A stretch of DNA of 6,741 bases from Candidatus Melainabacteria bacterium (GCA_016209785.1 JACQVM010000448.1:1-6741), one strand, 5' to 3'. Shown: positions 1 to 5,299, numbered from the stretch's first letter. Notes: generated by a model from the sequence alone, not told the origin. Made by a program: numbers and translations.

Positions 1-567
1 ATCCGCTTTGGCCTAACAGCAATGTTGGCCTCCGCAGCAGGCGCAGCGGTGCTTTGCCTGCTGGCAGATTTACCCTCAATTGCAAATTACCAGCTGCTCG
101 GGCATAGCTTCGGCATACAGCCTGTCAAGCTCGTTCTTGGTTTACTCATGGCCGGCTTTGCTGTTCTTGAACTAGCTGGTAAGGGCAGCACACATACAAT
201 TGCTCGTCAGCATCTGCCTTTGGGTGGATTGTTAAGTGGTTTTTTTGGTGGACTCTCAGGACATCAAGGTGCGTTTCGCAGCATGTTCTTGCTAAAGTCT
301 GGTTTGACAAAAGAACAATTCATCGGCACCAGCGCTGTTATTGGTTTTTTGGTTGATCTTGCTAGACTTGTTGTCTATGCCCCAGAGATGATCAAAGCCA
401 ATTTAACAAATCAAGCAAGCTTACTAGGTTCAGCCATCCTTGCTGCAGGGGTTGGAGCTGTCATAGGAAATGTACTGGTTAAAAAGGTAACGTTTCGTTT
501 TGTAGAAGTAGCCGCCTCACTTTTGCTTGGCTTTGTCGCTTTAGCGTTGATCACTGGGATTTTATAG
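1..567 (+). CDS. TauE/SafE (TSUP) family membrane exporter, C-terminal part
   Basis: Integral membrane permease of the TSUP/TauE-SafE family; characterised members export sulfite, sulfoacetate or related organic anions. The reading frame is open to base 1 (IRFGLTA precedes the first ATG at 22), so this is the C-terminal 188 residues of a longer gene, and that ATG is probably internal. The visible part has about six hydrophobic segments. It carries the family's second-half signature around bases 223-380: GGLLSGFFGGLSGHQGAFRS, then a FIGTSAVIGFLVDLARLVVY stretch, in which Gly-rich, Arg and Asp positions are typical. It ends with the usual hydrophobic tail LLLGFVALALITGIL, so the C-terminus looks intact. 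The substrate cannot be read from this fragment. Family assignment is secure; the anion is not. Confidence 0.9.
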   Translation: MRFGLTAMLASAAGAAVLCLLADLPSIANYQLLGHSFGIQPVKLVLGLLMAGFAVLELAGKGSTHTIARQHLPLGGLLSGFFGGLSGHQGAFRSMFLLKSGLTKEQFIGTSAVIGFLVDLARLVVYAPEMIKANLTNQASLLGSAILAAGVGAVIGNVLVKKVTFRFVEVAASLLLGFVALALITGIL

Positions 568-685
568 GCAATGTCAAGGCAACTCCTTGTGTCCTGACTC
601 TCTCATTCACTTAGGAAAGCCCGACTTACAGACGCCTCTTTGGACTCGCTCGCGATGGTTCCGCCAGGGCATGTTTCCTATGTAG

Positions 686-860
686 CAAGTAGTAGAAAGG
701 CTCCTTGGTCTCAGTCCAACCCCTCAAATCAGTCTGGATCCCAAGGATGACACTTACTTGGAGTGCTCCCAACTTGGCAGCTACGACTACCTGTTAGAGT
801 ACCAAGAGTTTGTGTAATTAGGCCCAGCGTTACTTCCAAGAGTACTTACTGGCAAGCCAG
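686..860 (+). pseudogene. Possible remnant of a PIN-domain ribonuclease (VapC-like) C-terminus
   Basis: In the frame running from 686 to the stop at 815-817 the translation includes ISLDPKDDTYLECSQLGSYD. This resembles the third acidic motif region of PIN-family toxins, DPxDDxxLEcAxxGxADylv, where the paired Asp residues bind metal. Just after the stop a different frame reads RYFQEYLLA, resembling the closing 'I.TP.EFL' strand/helix of the same fold. The frame is blocked upstream by a TAG (683-685) and there is no start with a ribosome site, so this can only be a fragment. Seen: the motif and stop. Inferred: the PIN origin. It is short and could be coincidence. Confidence 0.33.
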
Positions 861-880
861 TGCTGTTGTCCGAGCAACAG
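848..880. repeat. Two tandem hairpins at the 3' end of the minus-strand gene
   Basis: ACTGGC-AA-GCCAGT (848-861) and CTGTTG-TCCGAG-CAACAG (863-880) are each perfect 6-bp inverted repeats, separated by one base. They lie 15-47 bases beyond the stop codon of the minus-strand transposase-derived gene, where a transcript end would be expected. No T-run follows on the minus strand, so a classic intrinsic terminator is not supported. They could stabilise the 3' end or be remains of a mobile-element end. Confidence 0.4.
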
Positions 881-894
881 GTACACTCCTGGAG

Positions 895-2037
895 TCAGGG
901 ACCAACTGTGCAGGAAGCTGCTTTGACAAGGGCTGGTGACACATACTGAAGGATGTCCCGATTGCTCACAGGTCCAAATTCAAGGCATGCTCTAATAACT
1001 GAGCTGCAGCGCCATCGTACTTCGTCAACCCAGCACCAATACGCAGCAAGGTAGCTTTGCAAGTACTTCCGTGAAATGCCATGAAAGTTGCAGCGAATAA
1101 AGTTGACACAATTAGCGATGATCTTTGTAGTTGTAGCTGTGGTGCTAGATTGTAAGGAAGGTGCGGCTTTGCATTGCAGTTGCCAGCTAATATACCGGTT
1201 GCCGGGTAACCGTTTTGCAAGTCCTGCCAGCTCCAGCATTGTAAGAGCAACCAACAATTGATCGATCGACATACTGATGCGCCCGTGCAATACATCTACA
1301 CAAGTTGGTTCTGCCGACAAGGCTTCGTATACGTCCAGCTCGTACCCAGAAAGCTCTTCCTTAGGATCTGGAGCGATTGACATAGAGTCCATTGACTTGT
1401 CCCTGGAACTGTCCTCAGGCACGACCAAATCACGACAGTCGGCTGACGCCCTGGGTCCATCTTGGTCTCCTAAGGCTTTACCATTTGGTCCGACGCACTG
1501 TTTTTCAATTTCTTCTTGCTCAGCACACGGATGCTCCCTTGCAGGTGTCTCCCGACTGCGCTTACAGAATACAGGACAAAAACATGATGAATCAATGGAC
1601 AAAGCTTCTTCGTCCATATGACTTTGAATTACCATGGTGATCTTCTTGAATACTTGCAGTGCAGAAGACTGCGCAATGCCAGCAAGCTTATGAAACCTTG
1701 ATGAACTGAGAATCAGTCCATGCTCAATGAACCAGATAGCACCGAGCCAAGCTTTGGGACGTTTTATGCGGTGAAAAAATGTGCCTGCAGTAAGCCACGT
1801 CTTCTTTCCACAACTGCTGCATTTGATTGCCCTGCCACCATCTTGTTCTTGCACATTCGTATTTGGACAACAGGGACGCTTGCTAATGCCAGAGGCATCA
1901 ATTCTCTTATACAATTCCTCCAAACAATCTTTGTCTTTCGGGAACAGCTCATTAAATTCCGACCAGCAGGCACGAATCGCCTCCTCGGTTACGGGAACTC
2001 CATTTTCTGATGTGAACTTAGAAGTAATGCTGGACAT
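895..2037 (-). CDS. Transposase-derived protein: IS1595/ISXO2-like zinc ribbon + DprA-like winged helix
   Basis: A 380-residue protein starting at ATG 2037 with no clear Shine-Dalgarno. Residues about 50-80 form a zinc-ribbon-like segment: CC at 56-57 and CSSC at 73-76, followed by GKKTWLTAGTFFHR. Residues 92-135 look like the helix-turn-helix that follows this ribbon in IS1595/ISXO2 transposases (RFHKLAGIAQSSALQVFKKI). Residues about 140-230 are polar and low in complexity. Residues 232-283 match the DprA C-terminal winged helix pattern, ending in LLVALTMLELAGLAKRLPGN then RYI. Residues 308-335 resemble the end of the ISXO2 domain (NFIRCNFHGISRKYLQSYLA). No DDE catalytic core is visible between these parts, so it is probably not an active transposase. 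A DNA-binding or regulatory role is inference. The first Cys pair is CC rather than CxxC, which may weaken zinc binding. Confidence 0.72.
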   Translation of the reverse strand: MSSITSKFTSENGVPVTEEAIRACWSEFNELFPKDKDCLEELYKRIDASGISKRPCCPNTNVQEQDGGRAIKCSSCGKKTWLTAGTFFHRIKRPKAWLGAIWFIEHGLILSSSRFHKLAGIAQSSALQVFKKITMVIQSHMDEEALSIDSSCFCPVFCKRSRETPAREHPCAEQEEIEKQCVGPNGKALGDQDGPRASADCRDLVVPEDSSRDKSMDSMSIAPDPKEELSGYELDVYEALSAEPTCVDVLHGRISMSIDQLLVALTMLELAGLAKRLPGNRYISWQLQCKAAPSLQSSTTATTTKIIANCVNFIRCNFHGISRKYLQSYLAAYWCWVDEVRWRCSSVIRACLEFGPVSNRDILQYVSPALVKAASCTVGP

Positions 2038-2146
2038 AAGTTGATACTATTTGCCGATATCTATAAGAAACGGATTCAATTGCCTAATAGTTCAAGGAGA
2101 TCAATAAATACTACCAACCAGTGTCTGCTGGAAGAATTTGATCCAA

Positions 2147-2202
2147 TGAGATGTTTGCTAAGATTTCAACCGTTAACGGTTGAAATCTTAGCAAACATCT
2201 CA
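2147..2202. repeat. Perfect 56-bp palindrome (28-bp arms, no spacer)
   Basis: The two arms are exact reverse complements of 28 bases each, meeting at GTTAAC with the centre between 2174 and 2175. The palindrome begins TGAGATGTTTGC and ends GCAAACATCTCA. The symmetry stops sharply: the next bases out, A2146 and G2203, do not pair. No T-run follows on either strand, so it is not an ordinary rho-independent terminator. It lies 110 bp upstream of the minus-strand gene's ATG and about 40 bp before the first recognisable IS3 remnant codons. It may be a mobile-element end joined head to head, a replication template-switch product, or a large operator. Confidence 0.9.
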
Positions 2203-2215
2203 GATTACCGTTAAC
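2169..2215. repeat. Nine-base direct repeat ACCGTTAAC at the palindrome centre and just outside it
   Basis: ACCGTTAAC occurs at 2169-2177, across the palindrome centre, and again at 2207-2215, five bases beyond the palindrome's right edge. The contexts are CAACCGTTAACGGTT and ATTACCGTTAACAAAT. The repeat could be a protein-binding half-site present twice. It could also be the sequence that seeded a template switch. Confidence 0.55.
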
Positions 2216-2241
2216 AAATCCAACTCCTTCCTATTCACGTT

Positions 2242-2695
2242 GTAGTACATCAGGGATACTGCGACAGGTAAAACATACAGCCCAACCAACCTGCTATTCA
2301 TTCTGGCAAAAATTCTCCAATGCAATTGGTGACAAACTTCTTGATTGTCCTTAAAGTCGCTACGTCCTTTGGTCGGCAACGCTTCAGTCACTCAGTCCAT
2401 TTTTGGAAGGTAAGTTCAAGAGTTTTACATCATTCCAAACAAATCCGGTTGTCTACTGTGCCGGGCTGTAATGCAAGAATTCTTCAATTGGAACAACAAC
2501 AATCATCGTCACAACTCATTAGGTTTGATAACCCCGGGTTCCACCATTGTGGACAGGCAGACCAAGTCATTGCGAGCCCTGTTGACATACTGGCACAACC
2601 GTGTTCTGTGTACGCAAACAGATTTGTCAAAGGTCATTGAAAACCAAATGCCACAAACAGACACCGCATTGGCACTAATCATCCTCTGCTGACTG
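2242..2695 (+). pseudogene. Degraded 3' part of an IS3-family transposase (orfB, rve integrase)
   Basis: Reading three frames in turn recovers the C-terminal half of an IS3 OrfB. Frame 1 (about 2260-2345) gives CDR-stop-NIQPNQPAIHSGKNSPM, matching 'RQNIxPxQLxIHADRGSPM'. Frame 2 (about 2360-2536) gives RPLVGNASVTQSIF, a TAA at 2411, PNKSGC, then MQEFFNWNNNNHRHNSLGLI-TP, the hallmark 'EFFNWYNxxHRHSGxGLLTP'. Frame 1 (about 2540-2640) gives HHCGQADQVIASPVDILAQ then NRFVKGH, and frame 2 resumes with NQMPQTDTALALI. There are two in-frame stops (2269, 2411) and at least three frameshifts. The second catalytic Asp (HAD to HSG) and the Glu (SES to TQS) are gone. The 5' part of orfB and orfA are absent. 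It cannot encode an active transposase. Confidence 0.8.
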
Positions 2696-2766
2696 TTAGT
2701 TGACCACTGCACAAGCGTACAATTTTAGCTTTAGGCGAAGTATCGCGGGTGAATCGGCAATGCAGC

Positions 2767-3096
2767 CTAGAGTTGGTCGTCCAGGTCAGTTACGCACAGG
2801 TAAGCAAATGGATTGAGCAAACATGTAATGAGTAAGGCCTTTAACGGACTGACCGGGTAAAGCCCGTTGGTAGCACTTTGCAAGACTTGATGAATTCTGT
2901 AAATGCAAAAGCACCAGTAGATCAATACCGGAAACATCATGTACACCCCAACCAAAAGCATACTTAACGTTGCTGCAAGACCATTTGCTCCGATCATCAC
3001 TGCCTGGGCTGTGAGCGCCAGCAAAGCAAGGTGGGGTGACGCTACAACAATGGCAATTCCCGGCCAGATCCTAGGCAAGTCAGTGCTACCAGCCAT
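2767..3096 (-). CDS. Small membrane protein of unknown function
   Basis: A 109-residue protein. I prefer ATG 3096 because GAGGCAAGG sits just upstream; a TTG at 3123 would add nine residues. Roughly three hydrophobic segments (about 10-34, 38-66 and 84-101) surround a conserved-looking loop, YRIHQVLQSATNGLYPVSPL. This resembles the 'YRIHkvLeeaT.g.YPIsP.kA' motif of some small bacterial membrane proteins that normally continue with an aromatic 'PFYNLYW' helix. Here that helix reads LLNPFAYLCVTDLDDQL and the protein stops, so the tail is atypical or decayed. The ATG overlaps the last 11 bases of the upstream minus-strand ORF, which suggests translational coupling or a former single gene split by a frameshift. 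Function unknown. Confidence 0.55.
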   Translation of the reverse strand: MAGSTDLPRIWPGIAIVVASPHLALLALTAQAVMIGANGLAATLSMLLVGVYMMFPVLIYWCFCIYRIHQVLQSATNGLYPVSPLKALLITCLLNPFAYLCVTDLDDQL

Positions 3097-3319
3097 AAAG
3101 CCTTGCCTCAAGGCACTCCTCAATAAACTTCAAATGCAACCACCCTAACCGGCGACAAGTTAGGACTCTGGCGATATCGAGTAGGGGATTATCGAACAGT
3201 TTGCCGAATTGAAGAATCCAAGCTGACTGTTTTGGTTCTGCATACAGCCCACCACCGCGCAGTTTATGACGATTGATTGCATTTGAAATCATTTGCCATG
3301 CTTGGCAATCGGAGCTCAC
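3086..3319 (-). CDS. Small hypothetical protein, first gene of a minus-strand pair
   Basis: A 77-residue protein from GTG 3319; an adjacent GTG at 3322 is also possible. A strong ribosome site, AGGAGGGAGG, lies immediately upstream, which is the main argument that this is a real gene. There is no signal peptide or membrane segment. The C-terminal half is amphipathic and helical-looking (NPLLDIARVLTCRRLGWLHL then KFIEECLEARLYGW). I do not recognise the family. Its stop lies within the next gene (ATG GCT GGT AG), an 11-base overlap. The alternative is that 3086-3319 and 2767-3096 are two halves of one frameshifted gene: soluble N-terminus, membrane C-terminus. Confidence 0.5.
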   Translation of the reverse strand: MSSDCQAWQMISNAINRHKLRGGGLYAEPKQSAWILQFGKLFDNPLLDIARVLTCRRLGWLHLKFIEECLEARLYGW

Positions 3320-3321
3320 CA

Positions 3322-3331
3322 CCTCCCTCCT
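3322..3331 (-). promoter_or_regulatory. Strong Shine-Dalgarno for the minus-strand pair
   Basis: The minus strand reads AGGAGGGAGG immediately before two consecutive GTG codons. Spacing from AGGAGG is 3 nt to the first GTG (3322) and 6 nt to the second (3319), so the second is the better start. Confidence 0.65.
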
Positions 3332-3357
3332 ACACCCTTGTAACCTTTGCTTAGGCG

Positions 3358-3386
3358 TATAATATGCCGCACAAAAGCCTTGGAAA
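3358..3386. promoter_or_regulatory. Overlapping divergent promoter -10 elements
   Basis: On the plus strand a perfect TATAAT (3358-3363) has no good -35 at 17 bp; the nearest, TTGTAA at 3338-3343, is only 14 bp away. On the minus strand TATTAT (3364-3359) pairs with TTTCCA (3386-3381) at 16-bp spacing. The two -10 boxes overlap by five bases, so polymerase binding in one direction should block the other. A plus-strand start near 3370 would fall after the ATG at 3364. This is why I start the plus-strand gene at 3391. Confidence 0.42.
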
Positions 3387-3390
3387 GGTT

Positions 3391-3858
3391 ATGGGAAGAA
3401 AAAGAGACCTGTCAGCTTCTGGAGAACGTTCTGTTTACTTTACACGGGCTCGGTGGAAACACTGGATTCGCTATTTTGCAGTGTCGATAATTGTCCTGTT
3501 AAACATTGGACTTTTGCTTAGCAACATACAACTATTTCAAGAAGGTAGACCATTTGAGTTAAGGCAGGTGGTTTTTAGTTTGTTTCTTGCCATCTTCTTT
3601 GACTTAACTGTGCTTGTACCAACCATGCTTGAGGTAGACAAGTTATGGGCAACCCCTGACAAAGTTATCCTCAAAACACTTTTTTGGACTTCCAAGATTC
3701 CCTGGGACCATATTCGGCAGTTCCACAACCCTCTTTACCTGACTTTTGCTATATTGCGAACACCAAGATGTTGTTATTTCTTGAACAAACGCGACCTCCA
3801 GCCAGCCGATGAGCTCATCGAGACAATCAAGTTTAAGCTGGCAAAGGTAGCCAAATAA
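3391..3858 (+). CDS. Two-helix membrane protein with PH-like C-terminal domain
   Basis: A 155-residue protein starting at ATG 3391, preceded by GGAAAGG. The in-frame ATG at 3364 directly abuts a TATAAT box and is less likely. A basic N-terminus (RKR at 3-5, TRARWKHW at 18-25) precedes two membrane helices at about 26-44 and 58-78. The cytoplasmic part (about 82-150) has alternating strands, [20 protein letters not shown] and [18 protein letters not shown], then a final amphipathic helix. This is the layout of bacterial PH-like (bPH) membrane proteins. The role is unknown; bPH proteins are usually assembly or scaffold factors. It is 40 bp upstream of the B12-binding gene on the same strand and may be cotranscribed, though no functional link is evident. 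Confidence 0.7.
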   Translation: MGRKRDLSASGERSVYFTRARWKHWIRYFAVSIIVLLNIGLLLSNIQLFQEGRPFELRQVVFSLFLAIFFDLTVLVPTMLEVDKLWATPDKVILKTLFWTSKIPWDHIRQFHNPLYLTFAILRTPRCCYFLNKRDLQPADELIETIKFKLAKVAK

Positions 3859-3898
3859 AGGTTATATACTTTGTTTGGGTAGGCAACCAGCAAGAGCT

Positions 3899-4315
3899 AT
3901 GAGTAAAGGCAAGATACGTGTCTTAATTGGCAAACCTGGCTTAGATGGCCATGATCGAGGCGCCAAAGTGGTAGCACGAGCCTTACGGGATGCTGGCATG
4001 GAGGTAATTTATACTGGCTTGCATTGTTCTCCAGAAGAGATAGTAGAGACAGCCATCCAAGAAGATGTAGATGCCATAGGGCTTAGCGTGTTGTCTGGTG
4101 CACATATGGTAGTTTTCCCGCGTGTCATCGAGCTATTAAAGGAGCAAGGTGCTGAAGACATTGTTGTGTTTGGTGGAGGGATTATCCCTGAAGAAGATCG
4201 TCAGCAGTTATTGGTTTTAGGTGTCAAAGAAATATTTGTGCCTGGTGGTGCTACTCAACAAACAATCAAGTTCTTAAAAAACCACCTGAAGACCGCTATC
4301 AGTACCCAACATTAA
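3899..4315 (+). CDS. Stand-alone cobalamin-binding subunit, methylmalonyl-CoA mutase small-subunit type
   Basis: A 139-residue B12-binding Rossmann-like domain, the length of separate small subunits such as those of archaeal-type methylmalonyl-CoA mutases. The start is ATG 3899 ([20 protein letters not shown]), where family members begin; the TTG at 3875 adds an unlikely leader. The B12 signature is complete: D16-G-H18-D-R-G21, where H18 is the lower axial cobalt ligand; S63-V-L65 in [10 protein letters not shown]; and GGGIIPEED at 92-100. The family carries adenosylcobalamin for carbon-skeleton rearrangement with a separate catalytic TIM-barrel subunit. No such large subunit and no MeaB/ArgK chaperone gene lies in the window, so the partner must be elsewhere. 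The exact acyl-CoA substrate cannot be told from this subunit. Confidence 0.9.
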   Translation: MSKGKIRVLIGKPGLDGHDRGAKVVARALRDAGMEVIYTGLHCSPEEIVETAIQEDVDAIGLSVLSGAHMVVFPRVIELLKEQGAEDIVVFGGGIIPEEDRQQLLVLGVKEIFVPGGATQQTIKFLKNHLKTAISTQH

Positions 4316-4434
4316 AACTTTAAACATTCTGCCTACAAATTACCTTGTTTTGGGTATATGTTAGTAAAAGGAGGGTACGTAAATTAAACATAGAGCTAGC
4401 AGATTAAATTTGCAGAAGCATCTCTTGACCTCTG

Positions 4435-4443
4435 TGTTATACT
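4435..4443 (+). promoter_or_regulatory. Extended -10 promoter candidate for the small gene at 4480
   Basis: TGTTATACT gives an extended -10 (TGn + TATACT, 4438-4443). A TTGACC nearby at 4425-4430 is too close to act as its -35. Transcription would begin near 4450, leaving a leader of about 30 bases that includes the AGGAG ribosome site at 4467-4471. The preceding stretch 4316-4434 has no ORF. An AAAGGAGGG at about 4368-4376 has no start codon within reach. Confidence 0.4.
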
Positions 4444-4479
4444 ACCCATCTAGAGTTGGATTCGGCAGGAGAGACAAGG

Positions 4480-4707
4480 TTGTTAGATAATCTCAACAAC
4501 GATCGGGACAAACAAGAGCGTCGCAGCTTTGAAGAGGCCATGGCCGAAGTAGCAGGACTGCTCTACCGTGAAACATTTGTGCCTGCTGCAGTAAACTTTT
4601 TCTCCCGCAAAGAGTCCCACGAGGCAGCCAGACAGGCCGGAACAAAGGTGTTTGCCCGCCTGGCCGAAAGTGATCCTCTTACAGACAACGCTTACGCCCA
4701 AGTCTAG
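4480..4707 (+). CDS. Small hypothetical protein upstream of the MazF toxin
   Basis: A 75-residue soluble, charged, mostly helical-looking protein. I choose TTG 4480 because AGGAG (4467-4471) sits 8 bases before it; an in-frame TTG at 4456 has no ribosome site. The sequence runs LDNLNNDRDKQERRSFEEAM, AEVAGLLYRE, then AARQAGTKVFARLAES, with a Pro/Asp-rich end. I recognise no family, and there is no AbrB/SpoVT or ribbon-helix-helix signature of classical MazE antitoxins. It precedes the toxin on the same strand, the usual antitoxin position. However, the 133-bp gap and promoter-like TTGACA after its stop argue for separate transcription. Antitoxin identity is only a possibility. Confidence 0.5.
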   Translation: MLDNLNNDRDKQERRSFEEAMAEVAGLLYRETFVPAAVNFFSRKESHEAARQAGTKVFARLAESDPLTDNAYAQV

Positions 4708-4734
4708 TTGACAATACCATAGTAGCTGTTTAAG
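4708..4734 (+). promoter_or_regulatory. Weak promoter candidate ahead of the MazF gene
   Basis: A consensus TTGACA -35 lies at 4708-4713, directly after the previous stop codon. The best -10 is TTTAAG (4729-4734) at a short 15-bp spacing. A second -10-like TACAAT lies at 4785-4790 without a good -35. Either would give the toxin gene its own transcript. TTGGC and GCCAA inverted arms lie between the two. Confidence 0.3.
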
Positions 4735-4840
4735 TAGCTTCCAAGAATTTGGTGTTGGCAACAAAAGCCAAGCTTGCACTAAGGTACAATGAATAGGAAC
4801 CAATTATGGTTGTTGTGCCTAGCCAATCCTCGAGGCTTAA

Positions 4841-5299
4841 ATGTCCTCAAAGCCGCCAGTACAATACAGGAAAGGCGATGTTGTTTTGGTTTCGTTTCCC
4901 TATACTACCGACGATGGACAAACGCAGACCAAGCGACGTCCTGCTGTAATCATTTCCAATGATTCCAATAATGCGCGGCTTGACGATGTTCTTCTCGTCC
5001 CCCTTACAAGCAATACCAGCCGGGCTACTCGTGAGCCAACCCAAGTTGTAATTGAAATGAGTTCATCCGAAGGGCAAGCAGGTGGACTCAGACTAGACAG
5101 CGTCATTGACTGCACTGTAATTGCCACCATTCCTAAAACTCTTTTGGTTAACAAGATTGGTGCTTTTCCTCAAGAGGTTATGGAAAGAGTCGACCAGTGT
5201 CTTATGGTTGCAATGGCAATTGGACGCCCTGTACAGCAGCCATTGCCAATAGACCAGCTCTCTGCCGGTGAGGTCGAGGCACAATCAGACAGTACCTAG
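4841..5299 (+). CDS. MazF/PemK family endoribonuclease toxin
   Basis: A 152-residue type II toxin-like mRNA interferase. MazF enzymes cleave RNA at short specific sequences and stop translation when not bound by antitoxin. The start is ATG 4841 with GAGG upstream. The PemK/MazF fold is complete: RKGDVVLVSFPYTTDDG (10-26), RRPAVIISND (32-41), DVLLVPLTS (49-57), a GLRLDSVIDCTVIATIPK strand region, and a closing helix around EVMERVDQCLMVAMAIG. The conserved active-site Arg (R33, in RRPAV) and Thr (T56, in PLTS) are present, so it should be active. The length exceeds the usual 110-120 residues through an N-terminal extension and a polar C-terminal tail after about residue 128. No typical MazE gene is adjacent. 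Its stop codon is shared with the convergent gene through CTAG. Confidence 0.88.
   Translation: MSSKPPVQYRKGDVVLVSFPYTTDDGQTQTKRRPAVIISNDSNNARLDDVLLVPLTSNTSRATREPTQVVIEMSSSEGQAGGLRLDSVIDCTVIATIPKTLLVNKIGAFPQEVMERVDQCLMVAMAIGRPVQQPLPIDQLSAGEVEAQSDST

Larger units (their letters stand above)
568..894. other. Gene-free stretch with decayed coding DNA
   Basis: Between the exporter stop and the 3' end of the minus-strand gene I see no intact gene, no tRNA-like cloverleaf and no T-rich terminator. The stretch contains a PIN-like coding remnant (about 686-860) and two adjacent hairpins (848-880). An 8-bp direct repeat, CCAAGAGT, occurs at 802-809 and 836-843. The stretch reads like degraded accessory DNA continuous with the mobile-element patch that follows. 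Confidence 0.5.

Noticed and set aside
568..894. CRISPR array or tRNA in the gene-free stretch
   Set aside because: There are no regularly spaced repeats (only a single 8-bp duplication) and no cloverleaf or CCA-like end.
1277..1621. A plus-strand ORF of 114 codons (with another at 1392-1640) opposite the transposase-derived gene
   Set aside because: Its translation is Ser-rich without any recognisable fold, it lacks a ribosome site, and it lies wholly antisense to the better-supported 895-2037 gene.
2147..2202. The palindrome as a rho-independent terminator
   Set aside because: No T-run follows on either strand, the stem has no loop, and no gene ends into it.
2200..2391. A minus-strand 63-codon ORF beside the palindrome
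   Set aside because: It runs antisense through the IS3 orfB remnant and has no motif or ribosome site; it is a shadow.
4368..4376. AAAGGAGGG, a strong ribosome-site match
   Set aside because: No ATG, GTG or TTG start lies within usable spacing and stops follow soon in the frames, so it is probably chance.
4483..4803. A minus-strand 106-codon ORF opposite the small gene at 4480
   Set aside because: There is no ribosome site and no recognisable domain. The plus strand has an extended -10 and AGGAG, making the plus reading better supported.
4789..4970. An ORF from ATG 4789 overlapping the MazF start, considered as a missing antitoxin
   Set aside because: It runs out of frame through the MazF coding region and its translation shows no antitoxin features; it is a frame shadow.
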